A DNA stretch of 64,000 bases from CAIQPV01 sp963719855. Its GTDB lineage: Bacteria > Pseudomonadota > Gammaproteobacteria > Burkholderiales > Gallionellaceae. Location: positions 186,001-250,000 of the forward strand of contig CAVRDK010000004.1 of the NCBI GenBank assembly GCA_963719855.1. Direction: 5' to 3'. Both the position numbers and the translations under genes were made by a program. The notes beneath the pieces were generated by a model. It saw only the letters and a list, made by a program, of their open reading frames with translations. It ran no database searches and was not told where the DNA came from. The first letter of the stretch is position 1. Every line of letters begins with the position of its first letter. Shown here piece after piece: positions 54,467 to 64,000 of this stretch.

Positions 54467-54960
54467 TGGCTGTTGCTTTTGATGCCTCAATACTAATAGA
54501 CCTGTTTGATCCACGTCTCAAAGGTGATCGACGTGCAAAACTAGACCATCTGGTTGCAGAGTTGCAGAAGAAACGAACCAAGATACTGATTCCCACCCCG
54601 GCGCTGACTGAACTGATGGTGCGTGCTGGTAAGGCGCGAGAAGCGATTCACCAAAAACTTTCTGGAAAGTCCGCATTTCAAATCACCCCCTTTGATTCAA
54701 GGGCTGCGATGGAGTGCGCTTTATTACTTGAAGAGGCTATGAGTGCCGGTGAGAAGCGACAAGTAACAAACACAAAATTTAAGTTTGACTGGCAAATTGT
54801 AGCAATAGCTGCATCTCACGATGCAACAGTCATCTACTCTGATGACGGGGATATTGCACGATATGGCAAACGGGCAAATCTTGGTGTAATTAAAACAGAT
54901 GACTTGCCACTTCCAGCTTCCTCATTACAAGGAAACCTAGAGCTACCGCCCCGAGCGTAG
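54466..54960 (+). CDS. PIN-domain ribonuclease-like protein
   Basis: 164 residues from ATG 54466. PIN fold with the acidic residues expected for Mg2+-dependent RNA cleavage: Asp6 in VAFDASILIDLF, Glu49 in ALTELMV, Asp108 in KFKFDWQIVAIAA and Asp126/127/129 in VIYSDDGDIARY. It is coupled to the uncharacterised 243-residue gene upstream. The layout is like a toxin-antitoxin pair, but with an unusual partner in the first position, so it could also be an RNA-processing or defence module. Confidence 0.88.
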   Translation: MAVAFDASILIDLFDPRLKGDRRAKLDHLVAELQKKRTKILIPTPALTELMVRAGKAREAIHQKLSGKSAFQITPFDSRAAMECALLLEEAMSAGEKRQVTNTKFKFDWQIVAIAASHDATVIYSDDGDIARYGKRANLGVIKTDDLPLPASSLQGNLELPPRA

Positions 54961-55109
54961 TCTCTGAATTCGAGAGATTAAAGTACGGCAAGGCAGATAA
55001 ACCATAGACGTTATCCGCCGAATGTAATTTTTCGTTTTCACTCACATGCGGCAGAAGGCACTACGCTTTTCCGCCCTACTTCAAATATTACTCAATCACC
55101 GGAGACACC

Positions 55110-55451
55110 ATGAGCGGTTTACCAAAATGCCCGAAATGCAATTCGGAATTTACCTACAAAGACGGGAGCATGTATGTCTGCCCCGAGTGCGCGCATGAGT
55201 GGTCCAAGGATGCCCCCGTCGAAAGCGCAGAGCAACAGCGGGTCGTGCGCGATTCTGTCGGTAATGTGCTGGCTGACGGCGACTCGGTGACGGTGATCAA
55301 GGACTTGAAGGTCAAGGGTTCGTCTTCGACCGTCAAGGTAGGAACCAAGGTGAAGAATATTCGTCTGGTCGAGGGCGACCATGACATCGACTGTAAAATC
55401 GACGGCATCGGCGCGATGCAACTGAAATCCGAGTTTGTGAAGAAGGCCTGA
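55110..55451 (+). CDS. YjdM/PhnA-family zinc-ribbon protein
   Basis: 113 residues. The N-terminal zinc ribbon has CPKCNSEFTYKDGSMYVCPE (CxxC...CxxC with the second pair in VCPECAHEW), followed by the PhnA domain DSVTVIKDLKVKGSSSTVKV and CKIDGIGAMQLKSEFVKKA. The family is named after the phn operon but does not catalyse phosphonate breakdown; its role is uncertain. Start supported by CGGAGA. Eight bases before the RluA-like gene. Confidence 0.93.
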   Translation: MSGLPKCPKCNSEFTYKDGSMYVCPECAHEWSKDAPVESAEQQRVVRDSVGNVLADGDSVTVIKDLKVKGSSSTVKVGTKVKNIRLVEGDHDIDCKIDGIGAMQLKSEFVKKA

Positions 55452-55458
55452 TCCGCTC

Positions 55459-56085
55459 TTGCTTATCTCCGACCTAGAATTGGTCTACCTCGACGACTCG
55501 CTGCTGGTGGTAAATAAGCCCGCCGGGCTGCTGGCAGTACCGGGACGCGGTGCGGACAAACAGGATTGCTTGTCTGCACGCATCCAATATAAATTTCCCG
55601 ATGCATTAGTCGTACACCGCTTGGACATGGCGACTTCCGGGCTGTTGGTGTTCGCACGCGGTGCGGAAATGCAGCGCCGCCTGTCGCAGATGTTCCGCGA
55701 ACGCGAAGTGGACAAGCGCTATGTGGCCGTGGTGGCAGGTAAGGTTGATCCGCCAATTGGCGAGGTGAACCTGCCTATCGCTGCTGATTGGCCAAACCGT
55801 CCGCTACGCAAAATCGATGCTGAACTGGGTAAGCCCTCACTGACACGCTATCGCTTACTGGAACATGATGCGGGCGCAAGTACCAGCCGCCTGGAACTGG
55901 AACCTGTGACCGGTCGCACCCACCAATTAAGGGTACACATGGCGGCAATCGGACATCCTATCCTTGGCGATGCGTTGTATGGAGGCCATACGGCGGAGCG
56001 CTTGCTGTTGCATGCCAGGATGTTGAGCTTTGCCCATCCGCTCAGCGGTGAATCGCTGAACCTGATAAGCGAAGCGCCGTTTTGA
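55459..56085 (+). CDS. RluA-family pseudouridine synthase
   Basis: 208 residues from a TTG start just after the PhnA stop; no better start is seen. The catalytic motif is VVHRLDMATSGLLVFARG, with the catalytic Asp in HRLD. The family motifs VDKRYVAVVAG and EPVTGRTHQLRVHMAAIGHP follow. It lacks an S4 domain, like RluA itself. It isomerises uridine in rRNA or tRNA; the target position cannot be read from sequence. Confidence 0.93.
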   Translation: MLISDLELVYLDDSLLVVNKPAGLLAVPGRGADKQDCLSARIQYKFPDALVVHRLDMATSGLLVFARGAEMQRRLSQMFREREVDKRYVAVVAGKVDPPIGEVNLPIAADWPNRPLRKIDAELGKPSLTRYRLLEHDAGASTSRLELEPVTGRTHQLRVHMAAIGHPILGDALYGGHTAERLLLHARMLSFAHPLSGESLNLISEAPF

Positions 56086-56141
56086 CAATCCGCAAAAGGC
56101 GTAGATACTGTTGCATCGGCAGTAGCTAACGGGAGTGCAAA

Positions 56142-56678
56142 ATGGCAAAAAAATCCTTATCCTTATCCAAAGTCTATCGTTTGCTTGAACCGGGGCCGGT
56201 CGTCTTGGTTACGACCGCCAGCAAAGGCCGCGCGAACATCATGACCATGTCGTGGCACACTATGCTCGAATTTGAGCCGCCGCTGCTGGGCTGCGTGATC
56301 AGCAACCGTAATTATTCCTTCGACACCCTGAAGGCGACCAAGGAATGTGTGATCAACATCCCCACGGCGGCACTGGCAAAACAGGTGGTAGGCTGCGGGA
56401 ACTGCTCTGGCAAGAAGGTGGACAAGTTCAAGAAATTTGGCCTCACGCCGATGTCCGCCTCATGCGTCAAGCCCCCGCTCATCGACGAATGCTATGCCAA
56501 TCTGGAATGCAAGGTTGTCGATGGCAAGATGATCGCCAAATACAACCTGTTCATTTTGGAGGTGATCAAAGCGTGGATCGACCCTGCGCAGAAGCATCCA
56601 CAGACGATTCATCATCAAGGCAGAGGCACATTCATGGTGGCTGGTGAGACCCTGCGCTTGCCTTCCAAAATGAAATAA
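56142..56678 (+). CDS. Flavin reductase-like FMN-binding protein
   Basis: 178 residues. The flavin-reductase fold shows PGPVVLVTTASKGRANIMTM near the N-terminus, GCVISNRNYSFDTLKATKEC in the middle and the late QTIHHQGRGTFMVAG. A cysteine pair GCGNCSG lies mid-protein. Substrate and electron partner are unknown. The start follows GGGAG. Its TAA stop forms the left boundary of a MITE-like element. Confidence 0.88.
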   Translation: MAKKSLSLSKVYRLLEPGPVVLVTTASKGRANIMTMSWHTMLEFEPPLLGCVISNRNYSFDTLKATKECVINIPTAALAKQVVGCGNCSGKKVDKFKKFGLTPMSASCVKPPLIDECYANLECKVVDGKMIAKYNLFILEVIKAWIDPAQKHPQTIHHQGRGTFMVAGETLRLPSKMK

Positions 56679-56819
56679 GGGAGCCTCTAAAATCCACATT
56701 TCATCCCAACTGCTGCGTTGTGGAAAAAATTTCTTGCTTACATATTTATCATATGCAGCGCGACGAAATGTTTTCCACGCCTTGCATTTGGGCGAACTCT
56801 GAATTTTTGAGACCCCCTT
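56678..56819. mobile_element. MITE-like element with IS5-type ends
   Basis: About 142 bp. The left end AGGGAGCCTCTAAAATCC and right end (reversed) AGGGGGTCTCAAAAATTC are imperfect inverted repeats that closely resemble the ends of the IS5 element at 45035-46358. An inner dyad pairs TGTGGAAAAAATTTC with GAAATGTTTTCCACGC. It has no coding frame. TA flanks both ends. It was probably mobilised by a related transposase. Confidence 0.7.
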
Positions 56820-56923
56820 AGAAACTATTGCCGAATAATATTGCCTGATGCTGCGCAACCATATGGTGTGGTTGCCAGTGTTATACTGCGCCCGCTTTGT
56901 TTTACCCAACCAATGAGGAATAC

Positions 56924-57778
56924 ATGAAACGATTTTTGATGTTGTTGACGATTGCTTTGACTTGCCTGAGTTTGTTCGCCGCGACGGCGGAAGCTAGGCG
57001 TTTTGGCGGCGGCGGGAGTATCGGCAAACAACGGACGATGACTCCGTATCAGGCACCGAGAGCCCCAACTGCCGCACCGGCTCCGACCCCTGCGCCGGTC
57101 GCAGCACCCGCACCGACTGGCAACAGATGGCTTGGCCCCTTGGCGGGTTTGGCAATCGGTGCGGGCTTGGGCGCAATGTTCGCCGGTGGCGGTTTAGGAG
57201 GTTTGGGCGGCGGGATGGGCGGCATTCTGATGGCGCTGGTCGCAGCCGCAGTGGTAATGTTCCTGATTTCCATGTTCCGCAATAAGCAGTCGCAATCGAT
57301 GCAATATGCCGGAGCGGGCGCGCCATACGGCAATCCCGAGCCTGTGTATAGCGCGGGTGCCGCTTCCGCCGCCGCATATGCTGCACCGGCGGGCAATATC
57401 CCGGCAGATTTTCCGGTGGAAAGTTTTCTGCGCAGCGCGAAAATTTCGTTCATCCGCTTGCAGGCCGCGAATGACCGCAAGGATTTGAACGACATCCGCG
57501 AATACACCACGCCGGAAATGTTCGGGGAAATCTCGATGCAGATGCAGGAACGCGACAATACGCCGCAAAAGACCGATGTGCTCGCGATCAACGGCGAGTT
57601 GCTGGGAGTTGCTGATGAAAGCGACATGGCGATTGCCAGCGTGCGCTTCACCGGCCAGTTGAGCGAGAACAATGGCACACCGGAAAACGTGGATGAAGTC
57701 TGGCATGTACAGAAGAATCTGCGCGACGACAAGTCGGTGTGGCTGCTGGCAGGTATCCAGCAAACCACATTGCACTAG
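56924..57778 (+). CDS. Tim44-like domain protein, exported
   Basis: 284 residues from ATG 56924 (MKRFLMLLTIALTCLSLFAA), a clear signal peptide or anchor. A proline/alanine-rich stretch (about 45-75), a glycine-rich hydrophobic segment (LAGLAIGAGLGAMFAGG and a following helix GGILMALVAAAVVMFLISMF) and a C-terminal Tim44-like domain (FLRSAKISFIRLQAANDRKD, LNDIREYTTPEMFGEIS). The domain binds membranes or partner proteins; the bacterial role is unknown. Upstream of ubiB, as in other betaproteobacteria. Confidence 0.9.
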   Translation: MKRFLMLLTIALTCLSLFAATAEARRFGGGGSIGKQRTMTPYQAPRAPTAAPAPTPAPVAAPAPTGNRWLGPLAGLAIGAGLGAMFAGGGLGGLGGGMGGILMALVAAAVVMFLISMFRNKQSQSMQYAGAGAPYGNPEPVYSAGAASAAAYAAPAGNIPADFPVESFLRSAKISFIRLQAANDRKDLNDIREYTTPEMFGEISMQMQERDNTPQKTDVLAINGELLGVADESDMAIASVRFTGQLSENNGTPENVDEVWHVQKNLRDDKSVWLLAGIQQTTLH

Positions 57779-57785
57779 GTTCATC

Positions 57786-57914
57786 TTGTTCGCCCAGTCC
57801 GCCGTTGCGCGCCTCAACCACCCGCTGCTGGACAAGCCGCAGCAGGTGAGCGGCCTGCGCGATGTGGTGGAACAGTTGGAGCGGCGCATCCAGCAATTAC
57901 CGAAAGCAAAGTAA
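57786..57914 (+). pseudogene. Possible ubiJ remnant with large internal deletion
   Basis: A 42-codon frame (TTG start) reads LFAQSAVARLNHPLL then jumps to LRDVVEQLERRIQQLPKAK and stops 1 bp before the ubiB ATG. The first piece looks like the N-terminus and the second like the C-terminal helix of UbiJ, the SCP2-type accessory factor that normally lies directly before ubiB. The central lipid-binding domain is missing. This is an inference from short similarity and gene order. Confidence 0.4.
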
Positions 57915-57915
57915 G

Positions 57916-59451
57916 ATGCGTCTGTTGCGTTTGTTGAAAATAATTTTTGTGGTGCTGCGTTTCGGGCTGGACGAGTTCCTGCTCGCGCACAAGCGCACGC
58001 GCTGGCTGCTGGCACCGCTCAACATTCTGCTGTTTTTCCGCAACACTTCCGCACCGCGCGCCGAACGTTTGCGTCTTGCGCTGGAAAGTCTGGGGCCGAT
58101 CTTCGTCAAGTTCGGCCAGATGCTTTCCACGCGACGCGACCTGATGCCTGCCGACATCGCCGACGAACTTGCCAAGCTGCAGGATCAGGTGCCCCCGTTT
58201 CCTACCACGCAGGCTGTGGCATTGCTGGAACTCACCTATAAAAAGAAGCTCGGCGAGGTGTTTCGCAGCTTCGACGAAACGCCTATTGCCAGCGCCTCGG
58301 TGGCGCAAGTGTATTTCGCCGTGCTGCCGGATGGGCGCGAGGTCGCGGTGAAAATAATGCGTCCCGGCATTGAGTACGTTATCGCGCATGATGTCGCGTT
58401 GCTCGACATTTGCGGCGGACTTATGGAACGCTGGTGGGAAGACGGCAAGCGGCTCAAGCCCAAACTGGTAGTGGCTGAATTTGAAAAATATCTGCGCGAC
58501 GAACTCGACCTGATGCGCGAGGCCTCCTGCGCCAGCCAGTTGAAGCGCAACTTCGCCAACTCGGATCTGCTCACGGTGCCTGAAGTTTATTGGGACTGGT
58601 GCACCAGCGAAGTAATGGTGATGGAGCGCATGAACGGCATCCCCATCAGCCAGGTGGATGCACTACGCGCGGCAGGCATAGACATTCCCAGGCTTGCGGC
58701 CAATGGAGTAGCGATTTTTTACATGCAAGTATTCCGGGACGGTTTTTTCCATGCCGACATGCACCCCGGCAATGTGCAGGTTGCGGCGGATGGCCGCTAC
58801 ATCGCACTGGATTTCGGCATCATGGGCACACTCACCGATAGCGACAAGCATTACCTCGCACAGAACTTCCTCGCTTTCTTCTCACGCGATTACAAACGTG
58901 TGGCGGAAGTGCATATCGAATCCGGCTGGGCACCCAAGGAAACGCGCGTGGATGAACTGGAATCCGCCATCCGCGCAGTGTGCGAGCCGATTTTCGACAA
59001 GCCATTGAGAGAAGTATCGTTCGGTCGCGTGCTGCTGCGCCTGTTCCAGACCTCGCGTCGCTTCGGCATTGAAATTCAGCCGCAACTGGTCTTGCTGCAA
59101 AAGACCCTGCTCAACATAGAAGGCTTGGGGCTGCAACTCGATCCCGAACTGGATCTGTGGAAGACCGCCAAACCCTGGCTTGAACGATGGATGAGCGAGC
59201 AGATAGGCTGGCGCGGTTTCCTCAAAACACTCAAGGCCGAAGCCCCGTACTACGCTACCCTGTTGCCGCAACTGCCGCGCTTGTTACACCAACGCCTGAA
59301 TGAAAGTCCCACTGCGCAGATTGAGTTTGTATTGCGGGAATTAGTGCAACAGCAGCAGCAGAGAAACCAGTGGTTGATGCTGATTGCCATATCCCTGTGG
59401 GCGGCATTGGGAGCGTTGCTGGCGCCTTTAGCCTTCAGGCTGTTCACTTAA
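57916..59451 (+). CDS. ubiB: Ubiquinone biosynthesis kinase-like protein UbiB
   Basis: 511 residues from ATG 57916. The KxGQ motif lies in GPIFVKFGQMLSTRRDLMP, then the A-rich loop PIASASVAQVYFAVLPDGRE, the catalytic HADMHPGNVQVA and the metal-binding YIALDFGIMGTLTD. Two C-terminal membrane helices (WLMLIAISLWAALGALLAPL) anchor it to the inner membrane. UbiB is an atypical ATPase needed for coenzyme Q synthesis and export. It follows a possible ubiJ fragment, the usual partner. Confidence 0.97.
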   Translation: MRLLRLLKIIFVVLRFGLDEFLLAHKRTRWLLAPLNILLFFRNTSAPRAERLRLALESLGPIFVKFGQMLSTRRDLMPADIADELAKLQDQVPPFPTTQAVALLELTYKKKLGEVFRSFDETPIASASVAQVYFAVLPDGREVAVKIMRPGIEYVIAHDVALLDICGGLMERWWEDGKRLKPKLVVAEFEKYLRDELDLMREASCASQLKRNFANSDLLTVPEVYWDWCTSEVMVMERMNGIPISQVDALRAAGIDIPRLAANGVAIFYMQVFRDGFFHADMHPGNVQVAADGRYIALDFGIMGTLTDSDKHYLAQNFLAFFSRDYKRVAEVHIESGWAPKETRVDELESAIRAVCEPIFDKPLREVSFGRVLLRLFQTSRRFGIEIQPQLVLLQKTLLNIEGLGLQLDPELDLWKTAKPWLERWMSEQIGWRGFLKTLKAEAPYYATLLPQLPRLLHQRLNESPTAQIEFVLRELVQQQQQRNQWLMLIAISLWAALGALLAPLAFRLFT

Positions 59452-59480
59452 AATCCCGTTCGTCCAACACAAGTTTCATG

Positions 59481-61352
<1,872 letters not shown>

Positions 61353-61392
61353 GGTGTGTTGCTCCAGATCATATAGAGTAAGGAGCATCGAA

Positions 61393-61475
61393 GACGCTTC
61401 CCTACGACGGCATTATCCGTACAGGTTCAAAGGGTTTTTCTCACTCCGGCCCAAAACAGGCGAAGACCCCCACGC
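61393..61475 (-). promoter_or_regulatory. Thiamine pyrophosphate (TPP) riboswitch
   Basis: On the minus strand the conserved GGGGGTCTTCG opening, GGAGTGAGAAAAACCC, TTGAACCTGTACGGATAATG and CGTAGGGAAGC segments occur in order, matching the THI-box. It lies 40-120 bp before the thiC start and represses it when TPP is bound. Confidence 0.93.
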
Positions 61476-61585
61476 AGGTTGCCAAGGTACTGTAAAGCGG
61501 CTGTCAAAGCAAGCTGGCTGGCAGCGTTGAGTGGAGTTATACTGCGGCAGCAATAACGATAACTATGCTTGGGAGTTAGGGAGAG

Positions 61586-62236
61586 ATGAAGAACATGGAA
61601 CAAGCGCGCTTTAACATGGTGGAGCAACAGATACGGCCTTGGGATGTGCTGGATATTCAGGTACTGGACTTGCTGAGCAAGGTCAAACGCGAGCAATTTG
61701 TGCCGCCTGCCAGTCGGGAAATGGTGTTCATGGATGTTGAAATTCCGCTGGGGCATGGAGTTTCGATGTGGCAACCCAAGCTGGAAGCGCGCGCGTTGCA
61801 GGCATTGAAGCTTAAGCCCAGAGACCGTGTGCTGGAAGTCGGCAGCGGCAGCGGCTATCTGACCGCGCTGATATCCCGTCTGGCGGAACATGTAACGAGC
61901 GTAGAGATCGTCCCGGAACTGCTTGCCTTTGCTGAAAAAAATCTGACGGCGCAACGCATTGATAACGTGACATTGGCGCAGGGCGATGCGGCGCGGGGCT
62001 GGCCGGGTGAATATGATGTGATCGTGTTGACTGGCTCAGTGCCGGTGCTGCCGGAAGCTTTTCAGAACAGCCTGAAGCCGGGTGGACGCCTGTTCGCCAT
62101 TGTCGGCGATGCTCCGGCGATGCAGGCCAGATCAGTAACTTGTGTGGCGCCCGGCGTTTTCGAGAGCGTCACCCTGTTTGAAACCGTTGTCGCCCCATTG
62201 CAAAATGCGCTGCAACCCGAACGTTTCATGTTTTGA
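61586..62236 (+). CDS. pcm: Protein-L-isoaspartate O-methyltransferase family
   Basis: 216 residues. N-terminal ARFNMVEQQIRPWDVLD, active-site stretch IPLGHGVSMWQPKLEARALQ, SAM-binding motif VLEVGSGSGYLTALISRLAE and SVEIVPELLAFAEKNL. Ordinary PCM enzymes carry an S/T-x-P motif at the active site; here a longer spacing is seen, as in the Pcm-like subgroup found upstream of tolC in betaproteobacteria, so the substrate may differ from classic Pcm. Upstream of tolC on the same strand. Confidence 0.9.
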   Translation: MKNMEQARFNMVEQQIRPWDVLDIQVLDLLSKVKREQFVPPASREMVFMDVEIPLGHGVSMWQPKLEARALQALKLKPRDRVLEVGSGSGYLTALISRLAEHVTSVEIVPELLAFAEKNLTAQRIDNVTLAQGDAARGWPGEYDVIVLTGSVPVLPEAFQNSLKPGGRLFAIVGDAPAMQARSVTCVAPGVFESVTLFETVVAPLQNALQPERFMF

Positions 62237-62284
62237 TCGCAGTCATTGACGGCGCTGCTTGAAATTAGTTGCCCGTGCGTATAG

Positions 62285-62302
62285 TATTAGAAATTACTAA
62301 TA
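62285..62302. promoter_or_regulatory. Dyad upstream of tolC
   Basis: TATTAG-AAATTA-CTAATA, perfect 6-bp arms, 13 bp before the tolC ATG. The AT-rich dyad recalls MarR/TetR operators, but it could be chance. Confidence 0.35.
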
Positions 62303-62314
62303 TTCAATGCGGCC

Positions 62315-63667
62315 ATGACACCTACTAAATCCATCTTTTTTGTGCTGACAGTATTGAGCACTGTCCCCTTCGCTGGGGCGGCAGACTTGCTCGAAACCTA
62401 TCATGCGGCACAGTCTCAGGATGCAGTTTTCGCGGGTGCGAGGGCAACCCAGCGCGCCGGGTTGGAGAAACTGCCGCAGGGCCGCTCCTTGCTGTTGCCC
62501 AACGTAAATCTGAGCGCCAACACCACCTACAATGACAACACGATTCAGTATCGCGGCGCTTTCCTTCTCCCCAATGGTGCGAGCCTTCCCCTCCCCAATG
62601 GCGCGATGCAGTTCAACAACAATGGTTATGGCGTGACCCTGACGCAGCCGCTGTTCCGCCAGCAGAATTGGGTAGCTTACACTGAGGCTGAATTGCAGGT
62701 CACGCAGACCGAGGCACAGTTCAAGGCGGCGGAACAGAATTTGATTGTGCGCGTGGCGCAAGCCTACTTCGACGTGCTAATCGCGCAGGACAGCGTGCAA
62801 CTTGCCGAGGCCCAGAAGAACGCCATCTCCGAACAACTCGAACAAGCCAAGCGCAATTTCGAAGTAGGCACAGCGACCATTACCGACACTTACGAAGCGC
62901 AGGCTCGTTACGATCTGACCAATTCACAGGAAATTGCGGCGCAAAGCAATCTTGAAATCAAGAAACGCGCATTGCAACAGATCGTCAACGCGAGTCCGGG
63001 CGAGCTGCGCCATCTGGGCAAAGAACTCAAACTGGATGCGCCACAGCCGGGCGACGTGGAAAAATGGGTGGAAGATGCACAGCAGCGCAGCCTGCAAATC
63101 GTCGTAGCACAAGCGGGCGCTGAACTGGCAGAAAAAGAAGTGGCGCGCAATCGTGGCGGCCATTATCCGACGCTGGATTTTGTCGCCAATTATTCCGAAA
63201 ACTCGACAGGTGGCGGTGCCTTTGGGTTCGGCAGCGACGGTCGCAACAAGGCCGTCGGTGTGCAACTCAATTTGCCGTTGTATCAGGGCGGGGAAGTACA
63301 GTCTAAATTGCGTGAGGCCGAGGCCAACCATGATCGCGCCAAACAAGACCTGGAAAACACCCGCCGCACCGTCGCCCTGCAAACACGTCAGGCTTATCTG
63401 GGCGTGGTGGATGGCATCGCCCAAGTCAAGGCGTTGCAACAGGCGTTGAAATCCAGCGAGAGCTTGCTGGAAGCGAGCAAGCTGGGGCAGGAAGTCGGCG
63501 TGCGCACCAATCTGGATGTGCTGAATGCCCAGCAGCAGCTTTACTCCACCCGCCGCGATTTATATCAGGCCGAATACAACTATCTCGTCAGCCAACTGCA
63601 ACTGAAGGCAGCAGCAGGAACGCTGGTCGAAGATGATCTTGTTAAGATTAATCAGGCGCTGTATTAG
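62315..63667 (+). CDS. tolC: TolC-family outer-membrane efflux channel
   Basis: 450 residues. Signal peptide (IFFVLTVLSTVPFAGA), then the repeated TolC helical hairpins (ADLLETYHAAQSQDAVFAGA; QNLIVRVAQAYFDVLIAQDS; and VALQTRQAYLGVVDGIAQVK in the second half) with the GVQLNLPLYQGGEVQSKLRE strand motif. It forms a trimeric tunnel for tripartite efflux and type I secretion. No inner-membrane pump or adaptor is in the window. Confidence 0.96.
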   Translation: MTPTKSIFFVLTVLSTVPFAGAADLLETYHAAQSQDAVFAGARATQRAGLEKLPQGRSLLLPNVNLSANTTYNDNTIQYRGAFLLPNGASLPLPNGAMQFNNNGYGVTLTQPLFRQQNWVAYTEAELQVTQTEAQFKAAEQNLIVRVAQAYFDVLIAQDSVQLAEAQKNAISEQLEQAKRNFEVGTATITDTYEAQARYDLTNSQEIAAQSNLEIKKRALQQIVNASPGELRHLGKELKLDAPQPGDVEKWVEDAQQRSLQIVVAQAGAELAEKEVARNRGGHYPTLDFVANYSENSTGGGAFGFGSDGRNKAVGVQLNLPLYQGGEVQSKLREAEANHDRAKQDLENTRRTVALQTRQAYLGVVDGIAQVKALQQALKSSESLLEASKLGQEVGVRTNLDVLNAQQQLYSTRRDLYQAEYNYLVSQLQLKAAAGTLVEDDLVKINQALY

Positions 63668-63721
63668 GGTGGCGCAAGTTTCGTAGTTAGTTGTGGGTTA
63701 CAACCTTCTGCTTAACCCAAC

Positions 63722-64000
63722 CTACTTCTTCAAGCATTCCAGCAAAGAAACCTTCCAATCCGGCAATTGCACGCCGAACTGCTCCAGCAGTTTTGCGTTC
63801 GACAACACCGAATACATGGGGCGTTTCGTTGGCGTGGGATATTCCGTGCTGGGAATCGCGCGCAGGGTCGGCGGATGATCAATGCCAGCGAATAATCCCT
63901 GTTCCGCAGCGGCTTGGGCAAAATCAAACCACGAGGTTTGTCCCTGTGCAGTGAGATTGTAAATTCCGCTGATCTGTTTCTGGTCAGGGCGTTCCAGATA
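63722..64000 (-). CDS. rfbD: dTDP-4-dehydrorhamnose reductase, C-terminal part
   Basis: 93 in-frame codons from base 64000 to the stop at 63722-63724; the 5' end is outside the window. Readable motifs: SGIYNLTAQGQTSWFDFAQA and RPMYSVLSNAKLLEQFGVQL, then DWKVSLLECLKK, which match the C-terminus of RfbD (RmlD). It makes dTDP-L-rhamnose for the O-antigen. Convergent with tolC. Confidence 0.85.
   Translation of the reverse strand, partial: YLERPDQKQISGIYNLTAQGQTSWFDFAQAAAEQGLFAGIDHPPTLRAIPSTEYPTPTKRPMYSVLSNAKLLEQFGVQLPDWKVSLLECLKK

Noticed and set aside
56460..56909. 149-codon minus-strand frame across the MITE
   Set aside because: It runs through the flavin reductase antisense and the non-coding repeat; not a gene.

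Overview
The window reads as one chromosome segment of a motile, Gram-negative betaproteobacterium. The evidence is flhDC-type flagellar master regulators, CheZ, Lpx-type lipid A acyltransferases, TolC, UbiD/UbiB and an SAH riboswitch in front of ahcY. Gene order and protein flavour recall Nitrosomonadales/Gallionellaceae-like organisms, but the genus is inference only. Coding density is high and no tRNA, rRNA or CRISPR array was seen.

Layout. 1-3.7 kb: a divergent LysR regulator (cut by the window edge) faces a cytochrome b561 - YceI - YceI - pirin operon. 3.8-6.0 kb: an alpha/beta hydrolase, an IS3 orfA remnant and an orphan outer-membrane barrel protein in a gene-poor stretch. 6.0-9.1 kb: a Lon-like protease and ssb, convergent across a shared terminator; ssb has a tandem palindromic operator array. 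9.7-40.9 kb: a long flagellar/chemotaxis block almost entirely on the minus strand. In transcription order it is flhD, flhC, motA, motB (frameshifted), a chemoreceptor with a CXXCH haem motif, two cheV, cheY, cheZ, a cheA, an MCP-like protein, (an XRE regulator on the opposite strand), coiled-coil and PilZ proteins, a second cheY, a second cheA, cheW, an Aer-like MCP, a decayed cheW copy, a frameshifted MCP copy, cheR, cheD, cheB, an HsbA/HsbR-like partner-switching pair, flhB and flhA. 41-64 kb: housekeeping and accessory genes: rpiA, phoU, hicAB, ubiD, an IS5-family element, two lipid A acyltransferases, metK - SAH riboswitch - ahcY - membrane protein - metF, a frameshifted U32 peptidase (trhP-like), an uncharacterised gene + PIN nuclease pair, PhnA/YjdM, an RluA-like synthase, a flavin reductase, an IS-related MITE, a Tim44-like protein, a ubiJ remnant and ubiB, thiC with a TPP riboswitch, pcm, tolC and the end of rfbD.

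How the genes work together. The central block supplies the flagellar export gate (FlhA/FlhB), motor stator (MotA/MotB), class I regulator (FlhDC) and two CheA/CheY sets with adaptation enzymes (CheR, CheB, CheD), a phosphatase (CheZ), scaffold proteins and at least four receptors. A cheW-MCP cassette has been tandemly duplicated: one copy is intact and the other is decaying, yet their signalling domains are nearly identical, pointing to recent gene conversion. Intergenic gaps in this block are occupied by several unrelated families of long inverted repeats, one of which has been absorbed into a receptor coding sequence. The metK-ahcY-metF region is a methyl-cycle unit controlled by S-adenosylhomocysteine.

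The strongest candidates for undescribed biology are the 243-residue protein coupled to a PIN nuclease (53735-54960), the haem-motif chemoreceptor (36102-37727), the operator arrays upstream of ssb and flhDC, and the repeat-derived insertion in the receptor at 29651-30841.
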